From contig CAWJSE010000003.1 in the NCBI GenBank assembly GCA_963845445.1, forward strand, positions 186,001-250,000: a stretch of 64,000 bases of DNA, in the 5' to 3' direction. Positions within the stretch are counted from its first letter, which is position 1; the number at the start of each line of letters is the position of its first letter. Position numbers and translations under genes: made by a program. The DNA comes from JABDBL01 sp963845445 (GTDB lineage Bacteria > Cyanobacteriota > Vampirovibrionia > Obscuribacterales > Obscuribacteraceae). Below, in pieces: positions 19,603 through 27,341 of this stretch. A model generated the notes under the pieces. The model saw only the letters and a list, made by a program, of their open reading frames with translations. It was not told the DNA's origin and searched no databases.

Positions 19603-20520
19603 TTATTCCTTGCGATAGGTGCCAACAACAGTAACAGTGTGGGTGCTTGGGGTATGCCATAGACAAGCATTCTTTGGCGGATTCACACCTGTCACCATAA
19701 AATCTACACCTGACTCGGACTTGAAAAACTTTGGGTCCGTGGCACGTTACATTACAGTACCATCCCGGCAGTGTTCTAGCCAGGCCTTCTCATCCGGTTC
19801 AAGATCCTGCACACAAGTATCAATATAGTTTTGTACAATTTCCGAGACGCGAGGATGATGCAAATGTCCTAGTCCATGTAGAGCATATCCTTGTGTACGA
19901 GGATCAGGTAAGGCTAAAATGCGCACAAGCGTATTGAACATTGTTTCTAGCAGCACTTTCTCTTGTTGATCTAATTTATCAACGTTATACTCCTGTTCGA
20001 CACTCTTCCCTGCATGTTCTTTGACCCTCCGCAAAACGTTAGCAATGTCGGCAGTCTCCTCTGGTGTAAACTCGGGCAATCGGTTTTGTCGCATCCATAC
20101 GCTGCCCCAAAAATCATGGCAGATTATATCCCACCACATATTAAAGCAATTCTCCATCTGCTCTACCTCTGATTTAGCAACAAACTCAGAATAAACAAAA
20201 TACATCGATTCAATACATGCAACTTTTTTATCAATACTAACTGGGCTGCTAAAAAAATCTTCACCAAAGAAAAAAAGTGGATAAGAAAGAAGAAACCATA
20301 TACCGTGGTTTATCTGCCACAACGAATACGAAGCAATGCTTTTATTGAAATCACGGCATAATTGGCTAATGTAATCTATAATTACAGCAGAATCGGAGAT
20401 TTCAAAATCTTGACTGTCAGCCCTTCGCTTCGCTTCTTCCTCCGATAACACAGGGCAGTCAAAAAGTATAGAAAGCCATTCGGTATAACTGCAAGCAGAA
20501 AGATCCACAACATTTTTCAA
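19603..20520 (-). CDS. Unknown helical-repeat protein with an in-frame TAA
   Basis: I do not recognise this protein. The frame from ATG 20520 runs 257 codons and includes a HEAT-like pair of helices (PDPRTQGYALHGLGHLHHPR) near its end. It stops at a TAA at 19747-19749 after RDGTVM. The same frame then stays open for 47 codons with protein-like content (segments RATDPKFFKSESGVDFMV and NPPKNACLWHTPSTHTVT) to a TAA at 19603, 3 bp before the permease start. The extension and the spacing suggest the natural gene is about 304 codons and the internal stop is a mutation or error. There is no signal peptide. Function unknown. Confidence 0.55.
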
Positions 20521-20714
20521 TCGATGTATGCTCCCTACTGAAACTCAAATAAACAAAAAAATGCCAGTACTGTTATCCGTGAATATATTTAGTATAAACT
20601 GAACTTAGCAACTTACTAAAGTTAGCAAATCCAGAGCACCATTTTTAGTTAACACTTTTAAACTACACCGACTTTTTAATTCTCTATGCAAATCAAGTTT
20701 ATTAAACAGAGAAT

Positions 20715-21575
20715 GTGCGCTTTTCAGATGGAATGATGCCTGACAATAATTTAACAAATGAAGCTTCTTCATGGAACTCATTCATGCGCTCCGGTGAGTC
20801 AGCATATGAGCGCGAACAATATGACGAGGCAGAAGCACAGTTCCTTTTAGCGCTACAACAATTGGAAGAGGCTCATTATGCTGATATTAGCCTAGCCGAT
20901 AATTTCCTAAACCTCGCTAAGATTTATGGAAAGCAAGGCATGTACACCAAAGCCGAAAGGATAGCAGAGTTGGCACTGCAAGTTGCTAGTACAGCTGTAC
21001 AGTTCAAATTAGTACCCGGTTCTGAGCTGACTGAGTATTTTGACCACCTCGGGCGTCTTTCCTTAGCTCAGCAAAACTATGAGCGGGCCGAAAAGATGTT
21101 TAAGCGCTCGTATGTAATTAACCAAGCCCTAACAGATAATGAAGATCCTGCCGGGGCCCGCTTGGCGTGGGTGTCTTTGGCTTCTGATATGCATAATCTT
21201 GCGGCGGTCTATGAGTGCCTGGGCAAATATGAAGAGGCAGAGGTATTGCTACGACAGTCCTTAGAGATAGATCTCCAGTACATGGAACCGTTCTTGTTCT
21301 CTCAGCAAGATGCTTATATTGGTCCATCAAGCTGTGTTATAGCTACCCAAGATCTTTATGGACTTGCTAAAATCTGTGCCATTCAAGGTAAACATAATGA
21401 AGCGGAGCAATTATATTTGCGTTCTATAGCCATATACAAAGAGCATTGCAACGAGGCTGATAGTGATTTAGCTAAACTGCTGAACGGTTATGCGGATCTT
21501 CTACGAAAGACCGAACGCTTTGACGAAGCCAAAGACATAGCAGCACAAGCTGAGGACATTCTATCCGAGAGTTAG
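20715..21575 (+). CDS. Tetratricopeptide repeat protein
   Basis: The protein has 286 residues with about five TPR or Nephrocystin/kinesin-light-chain-like units (segments YDEAEAQFLLALQQLEEAH, YTKAERIAELALQVAS, YERAEKMFKRSYVIN, YEEAEVLLRQSLEID, HNEAEQLYLRSIAIY). It has no signal peptide, so it is a cytoplasmic scaffold or regulator. The frame opens with a GTG at 20715; ATGs at 20733 and 20736 (MMPDNNLTNEA) are equally possible and no ribosome site decides. It is divergent from the unknown protein at 19603-20520. Partner unknown. Confidence 0.75.
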   Translation: MRFSDGMMPDNNLTNEASSWNSFMRSGESAYEREQYDEAEAQFLLALQQLEEAHYADISLADNFLNLAKIYGKQGMYTKAERIAELALQVASTAVQFKLVPGSELTEYFDHLGRLSLAQQNYERAEKMFKRSYVINQALTDNEDPAGARLAWVSLASDMHNLAAVYECLGKYEEAEVLLRQSLEIDLQYMEPFLFSQQDAYIGPSSCVIATQDLYGLAKICAIQGKHNEAEQLYLRSIAIYKEHCNEADSDLAKLLNGYADLLRKTERFDEAKDIAAQAEDILSES

Positions 21576-21679
21576 AAATCACAAACAACTCAGATCTTAA
21601 ATGTACTCGGTAAAAGGATTACGCATTGGTTACGTTTTGCATTTATATTTAAGGGGTAACGATTGATCAAGTCCAAAAA

Positions 21680-22152
21680 TTATTTGTTGTTGCCACCACA
21701 TTCATACAGAACACACAAAGGAGGTTCGGTAACCTCTTTAGGTAAGGGAAGTAGTTTTAGCTTCTGAATACTTCCGAGTACTAATTCATCAATTTCGTTG
21801 CTTGGCGAAGAAGGAAACATATCCATCTTTTGAATGCTACCGTCAGTAGCAATAAATAGGTATAGGGAAGCATTACCTAAATCCTTGTTCTTTGGCATAA
21901 CAGCAGCAATAGTAGTATGTTTTTACGATATTCTTTCTCAGCTTGAGATTATTGTTTGACGTTTTTATGTTCTTCATAAGTGCCCATGATGGCATCGGAT
22001 CGAAAATGCTTTGAGCTAACACTTTTAGAGATATCATTTGTTTCTTGAGAAGAGCTAGAAACTTCACCTGCATAAACTGCCAGGAATAGTTCCTGCACGA
22101 ATGATATTAACGTAGCTACAGTAGCCGCTATCTTCTTATAGTGAACACGCAA
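21680..22152 (-). pseudogene. TonB-C-terminal-like secreted protein, broken
   Basis: The C-terminal piece (from ATG 21898) has a TonB-like fold signature: ASLYLFIATDGSIQKMDMF, then LVLGSIQKLKLLPLPKEV. It resembles the intact protein at 49641-50474, which has YVNYTVTKDGQIINLDM. Upstream a different frame starting at a TTG at 22152 gives a signal-peptide-like segment (KKIAATVATLISF, AVYAGEVSSSS) and stops at 21949. Between them is an open piece QAEKEYRK that needs one extra A in the AAAAA run near 21921 and passage of the TAA at 21949. This is either a decayed gene or two sequence errors. Low certainty on the N-terminal limit. Confidence 0.4.
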
Positions 22153-22214
22153 TTGCCTTAAGCCCACCGGACAATCATTCAAAAGCACCGTGTCATCAAA
22201 ACGCTTATAAAATC

Positions 22215-22658
22215 TAATACAAGCTGTGTGATGCCCGTTTGGGAATGATTGTAAATGTGCCTTTACCATAACCTAAGAGAAAAAGTCTTTATTTTCAAAT
22301 AGCCTGTTATACAAGGTCGAATTAAGTTTGGAATCAATATCCGTGGTTTTAAATTCTATTCCGTTTTCGGAAAAAGATATGCGAGATTCATCCTTGAACT
22401 TAGGATTTCGCCGATAAGCAATACGAGCAAAAAATGTTGGGCGACCAACTATTACGACTAATGCAATTAATCCAGCGAGAATGAAAAAATAATCGTCGTG
22501 TCTTGGAGCTACACTAAGTCGAAAAATTCCTATACCGATTAACAAGAGAACTATGATAAGGTCGAAATTGAAACGATTTGCCCGTTTTTCATAAGACATT
22601 TGTGCCGCGGCATATTCATTTTCAGTGAGTTTAAATTTTAGATTATAGGTTCTGTCAT
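22215..22658 (-). CDS. YcxB-like membrane protein, two frameshifts
   Basis: YcxB-like proteins are small two-helix membrane proteins with a C-terminal cytoplasmic domain of unknown role. From ATG 22658 the start reads MTEPI; one base later the frame gives LKFKLTENEYAAAQMSYEK, the usual N-terminal strand. Two membrane helices follow (FDLIIVLLLIGIGIFRLS, YFFILAGLIALVVIVG), then ISFSENGIEFKTTD. The frame ends at 22273 in NKDFFS. Adding one T to the TTTTT run gives LLGYGKGTFTIIPKRAS, the typical YcxB end. Both joints are one-base deletions in short A or T runs. The middle frame 22273-22599 alone is 108 residues. Confidence 0.55.
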
Positions 22659-22736
22659 CAGTTGCCCGCCGTAAACAAAACCCTTTTGCCGGGTACTATA
22701 TGGGTAGTAACCATTTTACTAATTCGTTGAAAGACT

Positions 22737-22808
22737 TGGGTCATGATGGATTCGAACCTTCAACCAATTGCTTAAGAGGCAACTGCTCTACCGTTGAGCT
22801 AATGACCC
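22737..22808 (-). tRNA. tRNA-Lys (anticodon CUU)
   Basis: The minus strand folds with acceptor GGGTCAT/ATGACCC and D-arm GCTC...GAGC. The anticodon stem-loop is GTTGC-CTCTTAA-GCAAT with anticodon CTT. The T-arm GAAGG-TTCGAAT-CCATC has one A-A mismatch. CCA is not encoded. It lies 59 bp from the tRNA-Arg gene on the same strand and probably shares its transcript. Confidence 0.85.
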
Positions 22809-22867
22809 TTTTACCACTTGCGCTAGCCGGATTTGTGTTTGGACTATTAATTATAACCGGCAATAAT

Positions 22868-22940
22868 CGCGCCCGGTTGGATTCGAACCAACGACCATCC
22901 GCTTAGAAGGCGGATGCTCTATCCACTGAGCTACGGGCGC
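22868..22940 (-). tRNA. tRNA-Arg (anticodon UCU)
   Basis: The minus strand folds with acceptor GCGCCCG/CGGGCGC and D-arm GCTC-AGTGGATA-GAGC. The anticodon stem-loop is ATCCGC-CTTCTAA-GCGGAT with anticodon TCT, and the T-arm is GTTGG-TTCGAAT-CCAAC. CCA is not encoded. Confidence 0.93.
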
Positions 22941-23376
22941 ACTGCATCTAAGAAGATGAATTATTTTAATTCAATCAGTCTACTAAATTTCAGCCGTTGG
23001 AGCGAGATTAATGCAGCCTAATTATGCAAGAAGATTATTATGTCTAATACATATGCCTTGTATGCGACTCCCTTCCCCTTTGCTTATTAACTTATACAGC
23101 CGGGTTTTAACACTACTTTGTATTAGTGCACATTTGTTTACATACAAAGCGGCTTTTAACGACTCTTAGAGAAGACAGAACACATCATAAGCGGGGCAAA
23201 ACCGCACAGGATCAGCCAGATAAAGCAGCGTTAATATATCAAAGAATAAAGAAGTGCTTAATACGGCTAAGTCTTAACCGTCCCTTAAACAGAAACAGAC
23301 ATAGTTATTCTGTGATCACAAGCGTGATCCAGGGTAGCAGTAGAGTTTAGAGTGAATTAAGGGTAAAGACTAAAAT
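22941..23376 (+). other. 436-bp stretch without a supported gene
   Basis: This stretch lies between tRNA-Arg and two very short membrane protein genes. A 74-codon frame at 23126-23350 has no recognisable domain, no ribosome site and a very basic composition, so it is not called. The stretch probably holds the tRNA promoter (minus strand) and the promoter of the small membrane genes (plus strand), but no convincing -35/-10 pair was found. Confidence 0.5.
23314..23329. promoter_or_regulatory. Perfect dyad, operator-like
   Basis: GATCAC and GTGATC are arranged as an inverted repeat with a 4-bp spacer (AAGC). It ends 47 bp before the ATG of the first small membrane protein. Such a dyad could be a repressor or activator site. 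No T-run follows, so it is not a terminator. Confidence 0.3.
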
Positions 23377-23508
23377 ATGATTTGGTTAATAACATTTTTT
23401 TTGTGTGCCATTTTGTTATTCAGTTTGTTGGCAATTCTCAATCCAGAATTAGTCTTGCCCCCATTAGCTAATTATTGGCGCAAACGCGCTCACTACCGTC
23501 CTCACTAA
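23377..23508 (+). CDS. Very short single-span membrane protein (43 aa)
   Basis: ATG at 23377, preceded by AGGGTAAAG, opens a 43-residue frame. It starts MIWLITFFLCAILLFSLLAI, one strong membrane helix, then NPELVLP and a basic tail (YWRKRAHYRPH), giving an N-out/C-in topology by the positive-inside rule. It resembles in outline accessory subunits such as KdpF-like or cytochrome-oxidase small subunits, but no specific match is recognised. A second short membrane gene follows after 17 bp with its own ribosome site. Confidence 0.5.
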   Translation: MIWLITFFLCAILLFSLLAILNPELVLPPLANYWRKRAHYRPH

Positions 23509-23525
23509 AAATAGGGGAATAAAAT

Positions 23526-23690
23526 ATGGGTTCAGCAGCATCAGGTCTTTTCTATATAGACTTCTTCCTTGTTAAGTTCATTAAAATTTTTGATAAGATG
23601 CCTTTGCTCATGATGCTTCTTGTTTGCTTGCTTTACGGAGCAATTGCATATGTTCTTTTACGATCAGCTTATATGGCTGATCCACACTAA
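23526..23690 (+). CDS. Very short single-span membrane protein (54 aa)
   Basis: ATG at 23526 is preceded by an AGGGG ribosome site at 9 bp spacing. The 54-residue product has an amphipathic N-terminal part (LFYIDFFLVKFIKIFDK), then a membrane helix (PLLMMLLVCLLYGAIAYVLL) and a short tail. It follows the 43-residue protein and precedes a stem-loop terminator at 23721-23760, so the two form a compact operon. Function not recognised. Confidence 0.55.
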   Translation: MGSAASGLFYIDFFLVKFIKIFDKMPLLMMLLVCLLYGAIAYVLLRSAYMADPH

Positions 23691-23720
23691 GCTGACAGTA
23701 ACTATAAACCGCAAACTAGG

Positions 23721-23760
23721 AAACCACTAGAATCCTATGGGCATGGGCTTCTGGTGGTTT
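23721..23760 (+). terminator. Stem-loop terminator after the two small membrane genes
   Basis: AAACCACTAGAA (23721-23732) pairs with TTCTGGTGGTTT (23749-23760), a 12-bp stem with one wobble and a 16-base loop. It lies between convergent genes and has A-rich and T-rich flanks, so it may act in both directions. Confidence 0.6.
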
Positions 23761-24226
23761 AGTTTGTTGGACTAACAGACTCCAACTTAATGCTTAGTTT
23801 CTCGCTATGTAAGTCAACAAGACCGGTATAAAGTTCGATGAAATTTTTAATAGCGTGAGGAGCTACTTCACCTTCAATAGTGTATTTACCTTCATTAAGT
23901 TTTTGTCCGTAATAATCATAAGTAATATAACTAAATTCAATATCTTTGATTGGCACATTATTGTAATTTGCTACTCGCACCCAAACCACTGGGCTGTTAA
24001 TTATCCAGTATCCTGTTATATGCCAATCTACCAGCTCAAGATATGTATTCTTGGTTAGCTGAGGATCCCCTCTTTCTCCAGGAATGCAAGCCGTCAGACA
24101 ACAAATAGCTACAAATAAAATTGTAGAAAGATAAACAGCACTAAAAGCTCTTAGGGCATCAAGTTTACATAACCAAGATTGTGGATGATGGCTAATAAAA
24201 TTAATATCCCTAATAAAATGAAGAAA
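23759..24226 (-). CDS. Putative lipoprotein, start not resolved
   Basis: The minus frame ending at 23759 is open back to a TAG at 24227. It contains a lipoprotein signal: a hydrophobic segment (YLSTILFVAICCLTAC) whose Cys follows LTA, the lipobox, at about 24093. The mature part reads IPGERGDPQLTKNTYLELVDWH, then a beta-rich domain with NSPVVWVRVANYNNVPIKDI, typical of immunoglobulin-like or FxLYD-type folds. No ATG, GTG or TTG lies upstream of the signal in this frame, so a frameshift near the start is likely. The GTG at 23989 would miss the signal and is not credible. Confidence 0.5.
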   Translation of the reverse strand, partial: FLHFIRDINFISHHPQSWLCKLDALRAFSAVYLSTILFVAICCLTACIPGERGDPQLTKNTYLELVDWHITGYWIINSPVVWVRVANYNNVPIKDIEFSYITYDYYGQKLNEGKYTIEGEVAPHAIKNFIELYTGLVDLHSEKLSIKLESVSPTN

Positions 24227-24353
24227 CTAAAAAACAGTGGTTCGCCTTCATAAAACATAAATTCAGCTTAGAATTACCTACATTCTACACAATCAATAGA
24301 TTACACCCGTCGCGCATTTTGACAAGACCATCAAATGTTAAAACTGACATCAG

Positions 24354-25361
24354 ATGACAATCGACCAAGAAAAACGCTGCTTAAATAGCTATAAACCAAA
24401 TTTTTTTCTCAAAAATAGTCATTTAATGACTATTAGCGCTGCAATGTTGTCGCGAAGCCTAGAGCCTAGCCCAATAGAGTCAATACTCATTCCGGTTGAT
24501 AAAGAGTCAACGCTCCTTGCTCATGGACATATCAATGATGAGATTAAACGCTGCTTAATCATTGTACATGGGCTGGAAGGGTCGAGCGATTCTGCTTATG
24601 TAACTGGCTTAACAGCTAAAGCATTAAGCCTTGGCTTTAACGTGCTTCGCCTTAATTTGAGAAACTGCGGCAATACTTTGCACTTAACACCGACTTTATA
24701 TAATGCTGGTCAAAGTAATGATTTGATCAGAGTTATAGAGTGGCTTAAAGAAAGGAAAGGACAAAGAGCGCAATATTTAGTCGGTTTTTCACTCGGAGGA
24801 AATTTAGTATTAAAAACTTTAGCAGACTTAGATGAGAATTCATCTGTAAAAGCGGCGTGTGCCATTTCTCCCAGTATTGATTTAGCAGCTTGCGTAGATT
24901 CTTTAGAGACTGGATTTAACAAGATATACGCCCAACACTTTTTACGGAGTTTGAAAAAAAAGATATTGCAGAAACATAAACTTTTCCCAACGCGCTTTAA
25001 TTTAAAAACCTTAACAAAAGTCAATGATATGCGCAGCTTCGACAACCTATTTACTGCTCCAGACGGCGGTTACGCTCAAGCAGATCATTACTATCGTGAA
25101 GCTAGTGCAAAGCATTTGATTAATGAGATAAAAATCAAAACTCTTATAATTACAGCTCAAGATGATCCGATAGTACCGTTTTCGTCATTTGCTAACATTG
25201 ATAATGCCAATGTTAGATTGCTAGCCCCAAAATACGGTGGACATGTATCATTTTTGAGCAATAGCGTTTTTGGCAATAAAGAGAATCTGTTCTGGGCAGA
25301 CAATCAAGTTCTACTATATTGCCTAGAGCAAGCTGAGACACAGGAGAGAAGTAGTGCCTGA
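24354..25361 (+). CDS. YheT-type alpha/beta hydrolase
   Basis: The protein has 335 residues and belongs to the YheT/ABHD1 alpha/beta hydrolase family, thought to be esterases acting on short-chain esters. The oxyanion segment is LIIVHGLEGSSDS, the nucleophile elbow is VGFSLGGNLVLK (Ser near residue 144), the acid is in ITAQDDPIVPF and the His in YGGHVSFLS, so the triad is complete. The family's usual GHxQT start is replaced by NSHLMTI. There is no signal peptide. The following small gene overlaps by 8 bp. Confidence 0.85.
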   Translation: MTIDQEKRCLNSYKPNFFLKNSHLMTISAAMLSRSLEPSPIESILIPVDKESTLLAHGHINDEIKRCLIIVHGLEGSSDSAYVTGLTAKALSLGFNVLRLNLRNCGNTLHLTPTLYNAGQSNDLIRVIEWLKERKGQRAQYLVGFSLGGNLVLKTLADLDENSSVKAACAISPSIDLAACVDSLETGFNKIYAQHFLRSLKKKILQKHKLFPTRFNLKTLTKVNDMRSFDNLFTAPDGGYAQADHYYREASAKHLINEIKIKTLIITAQDDPIVPFSSFANIDNANVRLLAPKYGGHVSFLSNSVFGNKENLFWADNQVLLYCLEQAETQERSSA

Positions 25362-25664
25362 ATTAAGTTCATGGTTGGAACGTATGATTGCCACGCAATC
25401 AAATGAAGAAGTATTTGCTATTTTAGATGAGTTTCGACCTTTATTATGGTCTGATGACGAGCGAGCATCAATGGCCAAGATTTATAACGCAAAACTTCAT
25501 CAAATAAGAATGAACCAAGAAATAGACAATGGCAAGCGATTAGAAAAGCCAGCAAAGCGAAAAGCGTCCCCACTATTCGCAAACAAGATGCTGGAAATCA
25601 ACGTGGAGAACCATCATCCTTGAGTCAAGAATCGGACGAGGATGAGATTAGCTTAGAATCTTAG
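25354..25664 (+). CDS. Hypothetical protein, frameshifted
   Basis: This starts inside the end of the hydrolase gene with a GTG preceded by AGGAGAG. The first 70 residues are helical (LSSWLERMIATQSNEEVFAI, DEFRPLLWSDDERASMAKIY). The frame stops at 25621. One extra A in the AAAA run at 25560-25563 gives a different tail (VPTIRKQDAGNQRGEPSS, SQESDEDEISLES) ending at 25664, an acidic end typical of soluble proteins. About 103 residues in all. Function unknown; translationally coupled to the hydrolase. Confidence 0.5.
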
Positions 25665-25687
25665 CGCTCTGAACTAGCAGCTGTTCT

Positions 25688-26011
25688 CTATTGAACTCGC
25701 TTGTCTAGCATTTTCTTTTGCAGCTTCTCGCTAATCTTATTCAAGTCTTTTTCTATACTAGTTGTGTTTTCGTAGCTGAGCTTGCCGCCATTTTTGTCTT
25801 TCATTTTTTGCTCTTCTTCTTTGACATCTTGGAGCTTGCTCTTTAGATTATCGGCTTCTTTTAAAGTCAATTGATTAGCTTTGTAAGCCCTTTTAATTTC
25901 TCTTTCTAAAGAAACTTGGCGATCATAAATTGAGTATTTCCGTGCTTGAGCGCAAGGACTGATAGCAAAAGCAACTATCAATGCGAGAGCAAAAATACTA
26001 TTGGTTTTCAT
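25688..26011 (-). CDS. Small secreted helical protein, paralogue A
   Basis: The protein has 107 residues. A clear signal peptide (MKTNSIFALALIVAFAISPCAQA) is followed by a charged, helical mature part: RQVSLEREIKRAYKANQLTLKEADNLKSKL, then EQKMKDKNGGKLS and SIEKDLNKISEKLQKKML. The pattern L-T-x-x-E-A-x-x-L is shared with the neighbour at 26116-26439, so the pair arose by duplication. Periplasmic or secreted; function unknown. Confidence 0.75.
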   Translation of the reverse strand: MKTNSIFALALIVAFAISPCAQARKYSIYDRQVSLEREIKRAYKANQLTLKEADNLKSKLQDVKEEEQKMKDKNGGKLSYENTTSIEKDLNKISEKLQKKMLDKRVQ

Positions 26012-26115
26012 AAAAATCTACCTCTTCCATAACGAATTAATTGGTACCGAACAAAAGAAATTGCGTGGCAATGAATACTTAAGTGTACTTTAAATTGAGC
26101 CCAAGATTATCTTGA

Positions 26116-26439
26116 TTAGTGAGTGCGTTTCTCTAACATTTGCTTATGCAGTTTAGAGCTTATTTTATTGAGATCCTTTTCCAGAGAAGTCGTATCCTTA
26201 ACGCTCAATTGACCACCGTTCTGGTCTTTGAACTTCTGCTCATTATCTTTGACATCCTTAAGCTTGCTTTTAAGGCTATCCGCTTCTTTCAAAGTTAAGT
26301 GATTGGTTTTATAAGCCTGATCAATTTTCTTTCCCAAAGCCACTTGGCGATCTTGAACTGTATAGGTCTTTGCGTGAACGCAAGGGCTAAAAATCAAAGT
26401 ACCTATCAACAGAAGAGCAAACGTATCCTTACCTTCCAT
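26116..26439 (-). CDS. Small secreted helical protein, paralogue B
   Basis: From ATG 26439 (ribosome site AAAGGAG about 9 bp upstream) the product has 107 residues. Signal peptide MEGKDTFALLLIGTLIFS ends near VHA; the mature part (RQVALGKKIDQAYKTNHLTL, KEADSLKSKLKDVK, NGGQLSVKDTTSLEKDLNKI) matches paralogue A almost throughout. The frame opens earlier at 26481, but that start would put 14 residues before the signal. About 100 bp separate the two copies. Confidence 0.72.
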   Translation of the reverse strand: MEGKDTFALLLIGTLIFSPCVHAKTYTVQDRQVALGKKIDQAYKTNHLTLKEADSLKSKLKDVKDNEQKFKDQNGGQLSVKDTTSLEKDLNKISSKLHKQMLEKRTH

Positions 26440-26555
26440 TACCTCTGCTCCTTTCAACAAGAAAATATAGTTAAGCACCAAAAAACATTTGACAAATAGT
26501 TAACAACAAAGTGTACTACTAAACTTTTGAGCTGTTAAAAAATTCCTATCCTTAT

Positions 26556-26966
26556 TCAGTTATCAATTGCAATCTTTACCTGTTGACAACATGGCAAGCT
26601 GAGTCCTTGATCGAGAATCGCTAATCCTATATCTATCTCGGTATCTATCTCGGATTTGGAAATAATAAGCGCTTTCCCACCATAAGTCCCATCCCTCTAA
26701 TATCAGTAATTAATTGATGCTTTTTTTGCAGATTCAAAATGGACTCTCTTAAGTAACATCCTTAGTTCGCTGACGCGCTCTAAAAAAATTGGCGTGTTAA
26801 TTTCATTTATAGTGGCTAAAGCAGTAGAACAAGCAAATGGGTTGCCACCAAATGTGGAGCCGTGATCTCCTGGTTGAAGGGACTTGGCTATTTGATCATT
26901 GGCAATTACGGCAGCAATGGGAAAACCGCAGCCAAGTCCTTTTGCCAATGTAATGCACTGAAAATT
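26556..26966 (-). pseudogene. argD: Remnant of argD (acetylornithine aminotransferase)
   Basis: The frame 26703-26948 reads ITLAKGLGCGFPIAAVIAN, containing the PLP-lysine segment of class III aminotransferases, then GDHGSTFGGNPFACSTALAT, the second family block. It stops early. Another frame continues with LITDIRGMGLMVGK, the next ArgD block, and a third frame with ALIISKSEIDTEIDIGLAIL, which looks like the C-terminal end. The N-terminal half is absent and the parts lie in three frames, so this is a decayed gene, not a single error. It sits just upstream of argG on the opposite strand. Confidence 0.65.
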
Positions 26967-27117
26967 CCTATTTATTGTGAATGCAGAACTCTAGCAGGTT
27001 TATTTGTTAACGCAATTATTTATGCCTAATCGCCCTACGTTGATATGATTTTATTGATAGACTTGCTTCATTAGACAAATTGACTATTGACATAAAAACG
27101 TATGCGGGGTAACTTTA

Positions 27118-27240
27118 ATGTCCAAGTTTATTTTTCTGGAGTATATAGTTTTGTTTTCTTCAAATAATATCACTGCCATCGCTCCATCCACTCGCCGCCG
27201 CCGCGTCATTTTGGCTCGGGGCTTAACTTTGCTTAGATAG
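27118..27240 (+). CDS. Arginine-rich leader peptide of the argGFH operon (candidate)
   Basis: A 40-codon frame from ATG 27118 ends at TAG 27238-27240. Codons 25-28 are four consecutive CGC (Arg) at 27193-27204, followed by CGG and a final AGA before the stop, so 6 of 40 codons are Arg. GGGG lies 8 bp before the ATG; an alternative TTG start at 27151 has GGAG at good spacing and gives a 29-residue peptide with the same Arg run. An intrinsic terminator follows 25 bp after the stop and argG 101 bp after it. This is the layout of a leader-peptide attenuator: Arg starvation would stall the ribosome on CGC codons. Confidence 0.6.
   Translation: MSKFIFLEYIVLFSSNNITAIAPSTRRRRVILARGLTLLR
27215..27221 (+). 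promoter_or_regulatory. Candidate antiterminator arm
   Basis: CTCGGGG here is identical to the 3' arm of the terminator (27288-27294), so it can pair with the 5' arm CCCCGAG (27268-27274) and prevent the terminator from forming. It begins 10 bases after the last codon of the CGC run, so a ribosome stalled at the first Arg codons would leave most of it free, while one moving to the stop would disrupt it. Confidence 0.5.
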
Positions 27241-27265
27241 AATAAACTAAAGGTTATCAGCGTTT

Positions 27266-27300
27266 ATCCCCGAGATTCTTTCTAGAACTCGGGGATTTTT
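27266..27300 (+). terminator. Intrinsic terminator/attenuator before argG
   Basis: ATCCCCGAG (27266-27274) pairs perfectly with CTCGGGGAT (27288-27296); an inner TTCT/AGAA pair extends it past a one-base bulge. TTTTTCTTT follows directly. It stands 42 bp upstream of the argG ATG, so without readthrough control the operon could not be transcribed from a promoter upstream of it. Confidence 0.75.
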
Positions 27301-27341
27301 CTTTGCGTATAAATCACAAACACCTAACGGAGTAAAACAAT

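Noticed and set aside
19747..19749. Reassigned stop codon (genetic code change)
   Set aside because: Other genes end normally on TAA, TAG and TGA throughout the window; one internal TAA does not support recoding.
23126..23350. 74-codon plus-strand frame after tRNA-Arg
   Set aside because: No ribosome site, no recognisable motif and extreme basic composition; likely noncoding.
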